From: Candidatus Omnitrophota bacterium
Lineage (GTDB): Bacteria > Omnitrophota > Gorgyraeia > JABMRN01
NCBI GenBank assembly: GCA_028702395.1
Contig: JAQVOV010000058.1
Coordinates: 1-9,035, forward strand
Direction of reading: 5' to 3'
DNA length: 9,035 bases
Part shown: in pieces, positions 1-6,971 of the stretch
Layout of the letters: the number at the start of each line of letters is the position of its first letter
How positions within the stretch are numbered: the stretch's first letter is position 1
Notes under the pieces: model-generated
Seen by the model: the letters and a program-made list of their open reading frames with translations, nothing else
What the model was told of the DNA's origin: nothing
The model's database searches: none
Made by a program: the position numbers and the translations under genes

Positions 1-757
1 ACTCTTTTGCTTTATAAATAGGATAATATTGGCTCATAAGACTTATATGTACTTTATCTGAAATGTTCTGTTCTATCCACTCTAAAGTTTGACATGTACC
101 TGAAATGTCATTCGGCAAAAGCAAACATCTGATTATTACACCTTTTGTTGCAATACCATTATTATCCAGCTGGAGCTGCCCGACATTTTCATACATTTGC
201 TTTACTATTCTTCGATTAATTTCAACATATCCAGGCGAATAAGAGAACTTTTCAGCATATTCGTTATTGCTATATTTCATATCAACAATATACACATCTG
301 CTACATTCTTAAAAGCCTCTATAGTTTCTTCGGAATCATAACCACCTGTATTAAAAACTATTGGGATATTAAGCCCTTCTTTTTTTGCAATTTCCAAACC
401 ATCCAATATCTGTGAAGCATAATGTGTTGGGGAAACAAGATTGATGTTGTGGGAATGCATAGCCTGCAATTTTAACAGGATTTTTGCAAATTGCTGTATT
501 GAAATTTCTTCTTTATCAGATAGCTGACTGAATTTATAATTCTGGCAATACACACATTTCATACAACAATGGGCGAAAAAAACTGTCCCTGAGCCTAGTT
601 TACCAGAGATCGGGGGTTCTTCTCCATGATGCAAGCCATAACTATAAACAGTTAGATCTTTTCCAGCATTGCAAAAACCGAGCTGATCAGACTTCCGATC
701 TTTCCCGCATTTTCGGTAACAGAAATTGCAAGTATTAAGCGAAATCGTTTTTTTCAT
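1..757 (-). CDS. PflX-like radical SAM protein (COG1313 type), C-terminus outside window
   Basis: About 252 residues are readable without a stop from ATG at 757 to the window edge, so the C-terminal part is missing. C64, C68 and C71 form the CX3CX2C motif that holds the [4Fe-4S] cluster and SAM, in the context CCMKCVYCQN. Before it come an N-terminal cysteine group (C10, C13, C17, C29), the stretch HHGEEPPISG (43-52) and GSGTVFF (55-61). This arrangement is typical of the PflX branch, proteins resembling pyruvate formate-lyase activating enzyme. The family should reductively cleave SAM to a 5'-deoxyadenosyl radical, but the target is not established, and no glycyl-radical enzyme is visible nearby. 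An in-frame TAG at 769-767 limits the start to ATG 757 or TTG 760; neither has a clear Shine-Dalgarno sequence. It begins 43 bases after the small lipoprotein gene and may be co-transcribed with it. The family is sure, the function is not. Confidence 0.9.
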   Translation of the reverse strand, partial: MKKTISLNTCNFCYRKCGKDRKSDQLGFCNAGKDLTVYSYGLHHGEEPPISGKLGSGTVFFAHCCMKCVYCQNYKFSQLSDKEEISIQQFAKILLKLQAMHSHNINLVSPTHYASQILDGLEIAKKEGLNIPIVFNTGGYDSEETIEAFKNVADVYIVDMKYSNNEYAEKFSYSPGYVEINRRIVKQMYENVGQLQLDNNGIATKGVIIRCLLLPNDISGTCQTLEWIEQNISDKVHISLMSQYYPIYKAKE

Positions 758-800
758 CAATTCAATCTAATAACAAACATCTTGTATTCGTTATCCACGT

Positions 801-938
801 TTAGCTTCCATCTCTAAAAAATATGGATTTAAAGCTTTTTCCAACTCTTTTCACATCTCTGGCTGCACCTGTTATTGTTTCGCCGCACCCTGCAATAAAT
901 AAAAGAGTTAACCCAATTAAAATAAATCTTTTCTTCAT
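801..938 (-). CDS. Small lipoprotein, 45 residues, entericidin-like in size and layout
   Basis: The ORF runs from ATG 938 to TAA 801. The product starts with MKKR and a hydrophobic stretch (5-16), then the lipobox FIAGC with the lipidated cysteine at 18. A short mature part of 28 residues follows (GETITGAARDVKRVGKSFKS, then a basic and aromatic tail). A signal peptidase II cut before C18 and membrane anchoring are therefore likely. The mature part can be drawn as one amphipathic helix, which is the general plan of entericidin-type lipoproteins (short, lipid-anchored, with G-x-G/A and D-x-x-x-x-G spacing). That likeness is in layout only; no exact family is claimed. The start is supported by GGGGAG and AAAGG upstream of the ATG. 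It sits between the M23 gene (158 bases away, with repeats between) and the radical SAM gene (43 bases). Confidence 0.75.
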   Translation of the reverse strand: MKKRFILIGLTLLFIAGCGETITGAARDVKRVGKSFKSIFFRDGS

Positions 939-985
939 CTACCTTTACTCCCCTTTTTATCATGTCCTTTTTCGTATCGTTAAGA

Positions 986-1084
986 GTTATGCGTAATTTG
1001 TTATTCAGTCATAACCTACACTTATTACCCTAACCTCGTTCAGGACGTTCCATCCTTTTTACCTTTTGCCTTTTTACTTTTTAC
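986..1084. repeat. Heptamer repeats with GGACGTTCCA core in the spacer after the M23 gene
   Basis: Positions 1057-1084 are four 7-base units, TTTTACC, TTTTGCC, TTTTTAC and TTTTTAC. Just before them lies the core TTCAGGAC (1039-1046) running into GTTCCATCC (1047-1055). At 986-1013 four looser 7-base units can be read (GTTATGC, GTAATTT, GTTATTC, AGTCATA). The same unit types and core recur elsewhere in the window. The whole lies between the M23 stop and the start of the small lipoprotein gene. No promoter stands out in it. Confidence 0.65.
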
Positions 1085-1096
1085 TTAAAACTCTTA

Positions 1097-1600
1097 TCAA
1101 CCGATATAGATCATCGGATCAACACAACTTTCTTTATCTGCCTTACGTATCTCAAAATGAAGATGTGTTATCATTTTTTTATAATTCGCATTACCTGTCT
1201 TACCCATTGTCCCAATTTTTTGCCCCTGCCAAACCCATTGCCATTTACTTATATTAAATTGATCTAAATGAGCATATCTGGTTTGTGTTCCATCCAAATG
1301 ATTGATCTTTATTATTTTCCCATACCCTTTAGGCTGGATCTCTATCCACGCCCATCCGCTTTTTGATGCAAAAACAGGTGTACCTACTCTACCTGAAAGA
1401 TCAAGCCCTTTATGTGTTCTTCTGCCATCTGACCTGGAAGTACCAAAAGCCCCTTCCCCATAATCATCATTGCGTATTTCAATAACTGAAACCGGCGAAA
1501 CAAATTTCCTTTCTTTACACAATATTACTAACATAAATACTGCATATAGAAAAGATAGCGCCAAAATAGTTGTGATGAACTTTTTAAACGATCTTTTCAA
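1097..1600 (-). CDS. M23 family (LytM-type) metallopeptidase, membrane-anchored
   Basis: Predicted zinc endopeptidase acting on peptidoglycan cross-links outside the cytoplasmic membrane. With the start at TTG 1600 the product has 167 residues: a basic tip (KRSFKKF), one hydrophobic segment (about 9-27) and a compact M23 domain (about 50-167). The zinc and catalytic residues are present: H63 and D67 in HKGLD, and H146 and H148 in HLHFEIR, with a conserved YAHLD at 109-113. There are no LysM or coiled-coil parts. The start is uncertain: ATG at 1636 or 1618 also lie in frame, but TTG 1600 has GGGAGG ten bases upstream and gives a clean signal anchor. The first 17 bases overlap the end of the TrkA-C gene, so translation is probably coupled. 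With both metal motifs intact it is likely an active enzyme rather than a degenerate EnvC/NlpD-type activator. Confidence 0.88.
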   Translation of the reverse strand: MKRSFKKFITTILALSFLYAVFMLVILCKERKFVSPVSVIEIRNDDYGEGAFGTSRSDGRRTHKGLDLSGRVGTPVFASKSGWAWIEIQPKGYGKIIKINHLDGTQTRYAHLDQFNISKWQWVWQGQKIGTMGKTGNANYKKMITHLHFEIRKADKESCVDPMIYIG

Positions 1601-2255
1601 GATTTTCCAGCCTCCCATAACAGACCAAAATATCATCAGCCTGAATTACATCTGTAGCCTTAGGAGTTGGAATTATCCCTTGTTTTCGCTCAATAGCTAA
1701 AACAAGTATATCTTTTTCCCTAAAATGTGACTCTATAAGGGGTTTACCAACATCACTGAACGTACTTTTCACCTTAACTTCCGCAATCCCATAATCAGAA
1801 GAAACGAGTTTTATTTCCTCAATAGGCATTCTCTTAAAAACATCTTTTTTTTCTAAATACGACTGGATCTTTCTTGTAAAAAATCTTGTGATCCTTTTAT
1901 GAGAAGCTATCTTATAAATGATCAGTAATGCCACTATAAGTATCGAACTGTTAACAAGAGTAGGCTTAATTCCCCCTTTAGCAAAAGAAAGGACCATTGT
2001 TGTAATAACACTTATATATCCTGCATTACCTAATATCATAAGAACCATTATTATTTTTCGACGAATACCATCTTCCATTATAAGCTCAGAATCCCTTGTA
2101 GTAAAACCTGTCCCTGAAAACGCAGATAACGCCTGAAAATGAGCTTTACTTTCACTCATTCCAGTCATACTTAAGGCAACACTTCCTATTTTAACTACTA
2201 CTACTGAAATAATAATAACTATAATTACAGGAATGAGTAAAATCATACTGACCAT
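1584..2255 (-). CDS. Membrane protein with TrkA-C (RCK_C) domain, possible potassium transport or sensing
   Basis: The product has 223 residues from ATG 2255, which has AAGGAG five bases upstream. A longer reading from ATG 2315 only adds translated repeat and lacks a ribosome site. The first hydrophobic segment is at about 4-28. It is followed by ALSAFSGTGFTTRDSELI (42-59), which recalls the pore-loop filter regions of TrkH/KtrB K+ transporters. Segments two and three are at about 68-91 and 100-117, with GNAG at 76-79 between charged RRK and the membrane. A TrkA-C domain (about 144-223) closes the protein, with SDVGKPLIES (167-176) and a ...DDILVCYG end (207-214). There is no NAD-binding TrkA-N domain, and the membrane part is far too short for a full TrkH channel. 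Similar short TM plus TrkA-C proteins are known, but their role is not settled. It precedes and overlaps the M23 gene. Confidence 0.75.
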   Translation of the reverse strand: MVSMILLIPVIIVIIISVVVVKIGSVALSMTGMSESKAHFQALSAFSGTGFTTRDSELIMEDGIRRKIIMVLMILGNAGYISVITTMVLSFAKGGIKPTLVNSSILIVALLIIYKIASHKRITRFFTRKIQSYLEKKDVFKRMPIEEIKLVSSDYGIAEVKVKSTFSDVGKPLIESHFREKDILVLAIERKQGIIPTPKATDVIQADDILVCYGRLENLEKIV

Positions 2256-2273
2256 TTTGTCTCCTTTATTTCT

Positions 2274-2428
2274 AAGTAAAAAGGCAAAAGTAAAAAGGAA
2301 AAAATCTGTTATCATTGTGGAATCTTCTATTGTTGCTTTCTATGGGCGTATTGTAATACGCCCATAGAAAAACTTCATTCAGAACCATCCACCCTTTTAT
2401 CTTTTATCTTTTTTCTTTTATCTTTAAT
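2274..2428. repeat. Composite intergenic repeat: opposed heptamer arrays around a palindrome
   Basis: Four purine-rich 7-base units at 2274-2301 (AAGTAAA, AAGGCAA, AAGTAAA, AAGGAAA) face five pyrimidine-rich units at 2394-2428 (CTTTTAT twice, CTTTTTT, CTTTTAT, CTTTAAT). Between them are the palindrome at 2337-2370 and the core TTCAGAAC (2378-2385) followed by CATCCACCC. The purine arm is the reverse complement of the unit type seen at 1057-1084 (TTTACTT, TTGCCTT). The element fills most of the 189-base gap between the shorter CNNM gene and the TrkA-C gene. Confidence 0.7.
2337..2370. repeat. Perfect palindrome, 16-bp stem with 2-base loop
   Basis: The arm TTTCTATGGGCGTATT (2337-2352) is the exact reverse complement of AATACGCCCATAGAAA (2355-2370), separated only by GT. 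It can form a very stable RNA hairpin or a DNA cruciform. Neither side is followed by a run of T on the transcribed strand, so a classical intrinsic terminator is unlikely. A REP-like or MITE-like palindrome, or an RNA-stability element between the CNNM and TrkA-C genes, is more likely. Confidence 0.85.
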
Positions 2429-2444
2429 TCCTACCAACCCTTCT

Positions 2445-3425
2445 CTATCCCTCTATCTCCCCAACGATCTCTTCCAAAAGATCTTCTATCGTAACGATCC
2501 CCACTGGCATATTCAAATTATTTACAACAATAGCCATAATAACCTTGTTCTTTCGCATATTATGTAATGTATCATCAATATGATCAGTCTGCTTAACAAA
2601 GAATGGTTTGTTGACATAGCCTCTCAAGTCATTTTTAGGCTCATTATTGAAAATATGATCATATATGTTCACAGTACCAATAATATTATTGGGATCGTTC
2701 TCGTAAACAGGAAATCTTGAGAACTTTGTTTTTCTTGCCACATCTTCAAAGACAGTAATAGTATTATCAACATTAAGTAAAACCGTTTTTGTCCATGGGA
2801 TAATGATCTTTCTTATACTTGTTCTGCCAAGATCAAAAATGCGCTGGATCAATACATTTTCATCATGAGTTACCACTTCTTTCTGCTTACTGGAACTGAA
2901 TACCAATTCAATATCGCTTTTACTCATGAAAACCTTGTTTCCTTTTTTTAGCTTATCACGAAATGGAAAAAATACGATATTAGTGATCCCGTTTATGATC
3001 CATAATAGAGGTGTCAGCAATTTATATATGAACTTCAAAGGGTATATTATTTTCAGGGACATTGCATCTGATGCTTGGCGAAAAAGTGTCTTTGGAATTA
3101 TCTCCCCAAAAATAAGCATAAAGAACGTTACTATAATAGTTGAGACCACAGGACCATTCTGGATTCCGAAAATATCCGTTAAGATCTTTGTTGCAAGTGC
3201 CGAAGAAATAACAACAGAAATATTTGTTCCTATAAGTGTTGTCCCTAAAAAAGCAGGCTTGTTAGCTATGAATTTTACAGCTTCTTTGGCCCTTCTATCT
3301 CCGGATTCGGAAAGATGCCTAAGTCTGATCTTGTTCACAGCAGTAAGCGCAGCTTCACTGCCTGCAAAAAAAGCACATAAAACAACTCCCACCAAAATCC
3401 CTAATATATATTCTGTTATGAACAT
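2445..3425 (-). CDS. CNNM/CorC-type membrane protein, short form without CorC_HlyC domain
   Basis: The product has 326 residues. The DUF21/CNNM membrane domain covers about 1-160, with FAGSEAA at 20-26, GTNIS at 66-70 and FGEIIPKT at 106-113, the last two typical of the family. A pair of CBS domains follows (about 195-322), with SRFPVY at 236-241 and VTIEDLLEEIVGEIEG as the last 16 residues. The family is linked to transport of Mg2+ and other divalent cations, with ATP-Mg binding to the CBS pair in studied members. Two things differ from its neighbour: there is no C-terminal CorC_HlyC domain, and the usual M-x-P at the start of the CBS region reads IIIPW (207-211). The start ATG directly follows the neighbour's stop (TAAATG), with AAGGA before it, so the two are almost certainly translated together. 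Confidence 0.9.
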   Translation of the reverse strand: MFITEYILGILVGVVLCAFFAGSEAALTAVNKIRLRHLSESGDRRAKEAVKFIANKPAFLGTTLIGTNISVVISSALATKILTDIFGIQNGPVVSTIIVTFFMLIFGEIIPKTLFRQASDAMSLKIIYPLKFIYKLLTPLLWIINGITNIVFFPFRDKLKKGNKVFMSKSDIELVFSSSKQKEVVTHDENVLIQRIFDLGRTSIRKIIIPWTKTVLLNVDNTITVFEDVARKTKFSRFPVYENDPNNIIGTVNIYDHIFNNEPKNDLRGYVNKPFFVKQTDHIDDTLHNMRKNKVIMAIVVNNLNMPVGIVTIEDLLEEIVGEIEG

Positions 3426-4643
3426 TTAGATCCTTTTCATTAAGATTTCTTTAACACGTCTTTTTTCTATCTTTATTGCTTTAAAAGACCAGTTTTTATA
3501 GATGACTTCCTCGCCTTCTTCAGGTATTTTCTGCATCCGCATTGAAATAAAGCCTCCCATTGTATCTATTTCAGCTGTATCGATCCCTAGATCAAATTCA
3601 TCATTGGCTTCATTTATGTTCAGCAACCCGCTAATTTTGTATGTATTATCATCTATCTTTACTATCTTAGGTTGCTCTATATCATATTCATCAACTATTT
3701 CCCCAACTATTTCTTCCAAGATATCTTCAATTGTGATTATACCTGTTGTAATGCCATATTCATTTACAACAATGGCCATTTGAATACATTTTTTTTGTAA
3801 ATTTAAAAGCAACTGATCAATACAAATTGATTCTGGGACACAATACGGAGATTTCATTATTTTATAAATATCTTTATCTGGATTAAGCAAAGCGTCTTTT
3901 GCGTGTAAGATCCCAAGTATATTATCCATACTTGTCTTATATACAGGAAGCCTTGAATGATGTGCTTTTCTAACATATGAAAAGATCTCCTTTTTTGTGG
4001 ATTCAAGATCTATTGCCATAATATCTGGTTTAGGGGTCATAACATCAGAGGCTTTTAGATCTTTAAAATCAAAGACCCCGTATATCATTTCACGCTCATC
4101 ATATTCAACAACACCCTGCCTGTGCCCTATCTCTATCATAGATTTTATTTCTTTATCTGATATTTCAGCAGAATCTTGCGGGACTATACCCCCTAAATGT
4201 GTAATGATTTTATTGGTTATCGTCAGCAAAACACTCACAAAAGGACTTAAAAGCCATATTACAAATTTCAAGGGAAACGAGGCTTTTTTTGCTACTTCAA
4301 CTGAAAACAAAGATGCAAAAGTCTTTGGCAGGATCTCTCCGAACAAGATAAGACAAATAAATGTTACAGTAATTGCGATAGCAACAGCATTTTGTTCAAA
4401 AAAATTAACCGCAATTGATGTTACACATGCTGTCAACGCAATATTCACCAATGTATTTCCCATAAGGATCGAAAAGAACAATCGTTTGGGTTTTGAAAGA
4501 AGCTCGAGTAATCTTTCGGCAGACCTCGGTTCTGTCTGCTCTATTTTTGCCAGTAAAAATTTGTTCATGGACAAAAGAGCGGTTTCTGAACCTGAGAAAA
4601 AAGCAGAACACACCAAGAAAAATAAAAAAATTACTATAACCAC
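3426..4643 (-). CDS. CNNM/CorC-type membrane protein, full-length form with CorC_HlyC domain
   Basis: The product has 405 residues and starts with GTG. The DUF21/CNNM membrane domain is at about 1-175, with FFSGSETA (15-22), GNTLVNI (62-68) and FGEILPKT (101-108). A CBS pair follows at about 195-315, with VMTP (201-204), SRLPVY (230-235), IVVNEYG (291-297) and GIITIEDILEEIVGEI (301-316). A CorC_HlyC domain (about 325-403) includes MGGFISMRM at 362-370. This is the standard full architecture of bacterial CNNM/CorC proteins, implicated in efflux of Mg2+ or other divalent cations. The first ten bases overlap the end of corA, and no Shine-Dalgarno sequence is seen, so translation is probably coupled to corA. 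The next gene is a shorter paralogue. Older annotations call such proteins hemolysins, which is misleading here. Confidence 0.93.
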   Translation of the reverse strand: MVIVIFLFFLVCSAFFSGSETALLSMNKFLLAKIEQTEPRSAERLLELLSKPKRLFFSILMGNTLVNIALTACVTSIAVNFFEQNAVAIAITVTFICLILFGEILPKTFASLFSVEVAKKASFPLKFVIWLLSPFVSVLLTITNKIITHLGGIVPQDSAEISDKEIKSMIEIGHRQGVVEYDEREMIYGVFDFKDLKASDVMTPKPDIMAIDLESTKKEIFSYVRKAHHSRLPVYKTSMDNILGILHAKDALLNPDKDIYKIMKSPYCVPESICIDQLLLNLQKKCIQMAIVVNEYGITTGIITIEDILEEIVGEIVDEYDIEQPKIVKIDDNTYKISGLLNINEANDEFDLGIDTAEIDTMGGFISMRMQKIPEEGEEVIYKNWSFKAIKIEKRRVKEILMKRI

Positions 4644-5602
4644 TTTTTATGCTTAAAATATGCTAACATGCCTATGCTGATCAATAGCATAAGCATTAAG
4701 GTAATTAAATAACCATGTTTCCAGGATAATTCAGGCATATATTCGAAATTCATGCCATAAATTCCGCTTATCAACGTAAGCGGCAACATGATAGTTGATA
4801 TAATTGTAAGGACCCTCATAATATCATTTAAGCGGTTTGATGAAACCGACGAATATCCTTCCAACACATTTGTCAGGACATCTCTATAACAATCCAATGT
4901 ATCATTAATACTTGCCAAAAGATCTGAAATATCACGGAAATATATTGTTAATTCCTTAGAGATCAGGGGTTGATAAACTCCTCTTGTTAAAGAAACTACA
5001 AGTTCTTTTTGAGGACCGATAAATCTCCTAAGAGTTAAAACAGTTTCCTTTAATTTAAGGATACGATTAACATTCTCAGAAGTTTGTTTTTGATACATAA
5101 GAGATTCAGCATCATCAATATCCTTTTCAATGATATCCAATATAGGAAAATAATTGTCTACCAGCATATCTGCCAAATAATAAAACAATCTGGAAGGTCC
5201 TTCTGCCATTATATTTGGATTTGCAAGACACATCTTTCTACATGATAAAATACTATTTAACGACTTTTTATGAACAGTTACTAAATATCTTTGTCCGATA
5301 AAGAAATCTAATTCCCGAGAGCTTGATCCTTCGCTATTTATATGAAGACTTGCTGCATGCATCACAATAAAAAGATAATCCCCATATCTATCAATTTTTG
5401 GTCTTTGAACAGATGCAAGGCAGTCTTCAATAGCCAAAGGATGGAACAAAAATTCCTTGGAAAGAAAATCCATATCCTCAGGTGTAGGATCTTCAACATT
5501 GACCCAAAGAATCACATTATCACGTTTTATATGTTCTTTTATGAGGTTATTATCAGCTATTACACTGGTTTTATTGTTTTCGTATAATATAAGTTCCAAC
5601 AT
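4634..5602 (-). CDS. corA: CorA family magnesium/divalent cation transporter
   Basis: The product has 322 residues, a normal CorA length. A soluble N-terminal domain (about 1-240) contains AIEDCLASVQRPKID (57-71). A long, mainly helical and charged stretch (about 155-260) precedes two membrane segments at the end (about 262-281 and 297-315). The signature YGMNF is present with GMN at 283-285, at the mouth of the pore as expected. After the second segment comes the basic tail KHKKW. CorA forms a pentamer in the cytoplasmic membrane that mainly imports Mg2+ down its gradient, though Co2+ or Ni2+ may also pass. The start ATG has AAAGG eight bases upstream. It lies 24 bases after yqeY and overlaps the next CNNM gene by ten bases, giving an importer and two presumed CNNM transporters in one transcript. 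Confidence 0.95.
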   Translation of the reverse strand: MLELILYENNKTSVIADNNLIKEHIKRDNVILWVNVEDPTPEDMDFLSKEFLFHPLAIEDCLASVQRPKIDRYGDYLFIVMHAASLHINSEGSSSRELDFFIGQRYLVTVHKKSLNSILSCRKMCLANPNIMAEGPSRLFYYLADMLVDNYFPILDIIEKDIDDAESLMYQKQTSENVNRILKLKETVLTLRRFIGPQKELVVSLTRGVYQPLISKELTIYFRDISDLLASINDTLDCYRDVLTNVLEGYSSVSSNRLNDIMRVLTIISTIMLPLTLISGIYGMNFEYMPELSWKHGYLITLMLMLLISIGMLAYFKHKKWL

Positions 5603-5626
5603 ATACGCAGCCTTTCTCAGCGATCC

Positions 5627-6070
5627 TTAAGATAACATTTGTTTAACTGTTTCTGAAACTCTCTGGCCAAAAGCACGACCAGCCGCTTTTTCCAAAGTCA
5701 TTTTCATGACTTTGCCCATATCTTTCATTGAATTTGCACCAGTTTCTTTGATAACTTCATTTACAATATCAACAAGATCTTTGTCAGAAAGTTCTTGTGG
5801 CATGTATTTTTTTAGAATTTCAAGTTCCATCATCTCTTTATCAACAAGGTCGGGTCTATTTCCTTGTTTAAATTGGTTTATCGAGTCCTGATGCTGCTTT
5901 ATCTGCTGTTGAATAACTTTAATGATATCAGGATCATCCAGTCTGTCATACCCCTGTTTTAATGCAACACTATTGATTTCGGATTTTAGCATCCGTATAA
6001 CAGAAACTGTTAAAGGATCTTTTTGTTTTAAAGCTTTTTTCATATCCTCATTAAGAAGGTTCTCCAGCAT
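5627..6070 (-). CDS. yqeY: GatB/YqeY domain protein
   Basis: The product has 147 residues from ATG 6070, which has AGGAG six bases upstream. ATG 6091, seven codons earlier, has no ribosome site. It is a stand-alone protein of the length usual for YqeY. The opening LLNEDMKKALKQKD, the RMLKSEI at 26-32, KKYMPQELS in the middle and the late MKDMGKVMK block all match the family plan. The fold is shared with the C-terminal part of GatB in the tRNA-dependent amidotransferase, so an RNA-related role is often proposed. No reaction is established. It is 35 bases downstream of def and 24 bases upstream of corA. Confidence 0.9.
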   Translation of the reverse strand: MLENLLNEDMKKALKQKDPLTVSVIRMLKSEINSVALKQGYDRLDDPDIIKVIQQQIKQHQDSINQFKQGNRPDLVDKEMMELEILKKYMPQELSDKDLVDIVNEVIKETGANSMKDMGKVMKMTLEKAAGRAFGQRVSETVKQMLS

Positions 6071-6105
6071 ATAGACTCCTATTTTTTGCAAACAATAATA
6101 TAAAG

Positions 6106-6606
6106 TTAAAGTATCTTACTATTGCTTTTTATACAACTACCTATACTGATACGCTTAAACCATGGCAAATAATCAATTATAAGCTTACCTGTCAAATGAT
6201 CAATTTCATGTTGAACAGCTTTAGCTGTTATACCTGATAAACTTTTTGTGACTTCACGCCCAAGTTCATCTATATATTTCACTTTTATCTTTTCTGCCCG
6301 TTTAACTGTAACAAGAATTGATGGCAAACTAAGGCACCCCTCACTTGTAATATCTGTTCCCTTTTTATCAAGAATAACCGGATTGATCATTTTATAAATG
6401 CCGTCGCCAGCATCAACAACTGCAATATTAAAGTCAATGCCGACTTGTGGCGCCGCAAGTCCTATACCGCTATTTTTGTACATAGTATAAAGCATTGACG
6501 AGAGGATACTACGTATTTTCTCATCAACTTTTCCCACCTTTCTCATTCTCTTTCTAAGAATATCTGACGGAAAAGTAACAATGCTATAGTCTTGAATATT
6601 TCTCAC
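6106..6606 (-). CDS. def: Peptide deformylase
   Basis: The product has 166 residues and starts with GTG (GGGA seven to eight bases upstream). It removes the formyl group from the N-terminal formyl-methionine of new proteins in the cytoplasm. All three signature motifs are present: GIGLAAPQVG (47-56), EGCLSLP (89-95) with metal ligand C91, and QHEIDHL (132-138) with ligands H133 and H137 and catalytic E134. It is an intact, probably active enzyme. The gene follows panD by 17 bases. The formyltransferase gene fmt, its frequent partner, is not in the window. Confidence 0.96.
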   Translation of the reverse strand: MRNIQDYSIVTFPSDILRKRMRKVGKVDEKIRSILSSMLYTMYKNSGIGLAAPQVGIDFNIAVVDAGDGIYKMINPVILDKKGTDITSEGCLSLPSILVTVKRAEKIKVKYIDELGREVTKSLSGITAKAVQHEIDHLTGKLIIDYLPWFKRISIGSCIKSNSKIL

Positions 6607-6623
6607 GAGTTCTTCCCTTGTTT

Positions 6624-6971
6624 TTACATAATATCATTTTTTTTATCAAGGTTAACAACTTTTATTTTATGATTTGGTAATTCTTTCCCTTCCACAATTC
6701 CCTGTGTCAATATGTAAAGTTTATCACCAACTTCTCCTAAACGTGCCGCAGGCCCGTAAAGGGCTATCACCCCTGAGTCTTCTTTTTCTTCAATAATATA
6801 CGTTTCAAATCTAGCTCCATTATTTTGATTTAAAACCTGAACTACCTCATTAGGAGCCATATTAGCAGCATCTAATATCTTTTTATCAATACCAATACTT
6901 CCTCCATAATGAAGGTCTATTTTCGTGATAATTGCTCCTGCAATTTTTGATTTACATACAAAACGTAGCAT
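6624..6971 (-). CDS. panD: Aspartate 1-decarboxylase (PanD)
   Basis: The product has 115 residues. It converts L-aspartate to beta-alanine and CO2, the beta-alanine branch of pantothenate and coenzyme A synthesis. The self-cleavage site is clear: LHYGGSIGID (20-29), with the cut expected between G24 and S25 to give the pyruvoyl cofactor. K9 and the later NGARFETYII (51-60) and GPAARLGEVGD (73-83) match the family core. The start ATG has GGAG five bases upstream. This is the first gene of the cluster running down to 2445. No other pantothenate gene (panB, panC, panE) is in the window. No clear promoter was found upstream. Confidence 0.95.
   Translation of the reverse strand: MLRFVCKSKIAGAIITKIDLHYGGSIGIDKKILDAANMAPNEVVQVLNQNNGARFETYIIEEKEDSGVIALYGPAARLGEVGDKLYILTQGIVEGKELPNHKIKVVNLDKKNDIM

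Noticed and set aside
2256..2315. A 20-residue N-terminal extension of the TrkA-C protein from ATG 2315.
   Set aside because: The extension translates the heptamer repeat, has no ribosome site, and the inner ATG 2255 has AAGGAG at ideal spacing.
2337..2370. The perfect hairpin might be a rho-independent terminator for the CNNM operon.
   Set aside because: Neither strand has a T-run after the stem; the minus-strand sequence after it begins GCAACAATAG.
2926..3429. Plus-strand ORF (167 codons) opposite the shorter CNNM gene.
   Set aside because: It is a mirror of a coding region with clear domain motifs on the minus strand and lacks a ribosome site.
3997..4656. Long plus-strand ORF (219 codons) opposite the CNNM gene.
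   Set aside because: It is antisense to a well-supported CNNM gene, its product shows no family features, and length alone is explained by codon bias on the other strand.
6071..6091. A seven-residue longer start for YqeY at ATG 6091.
   Set aside because: There is no ribosome site before it; AGGAG lies correctly before ATG 6070, which also matches the family length.
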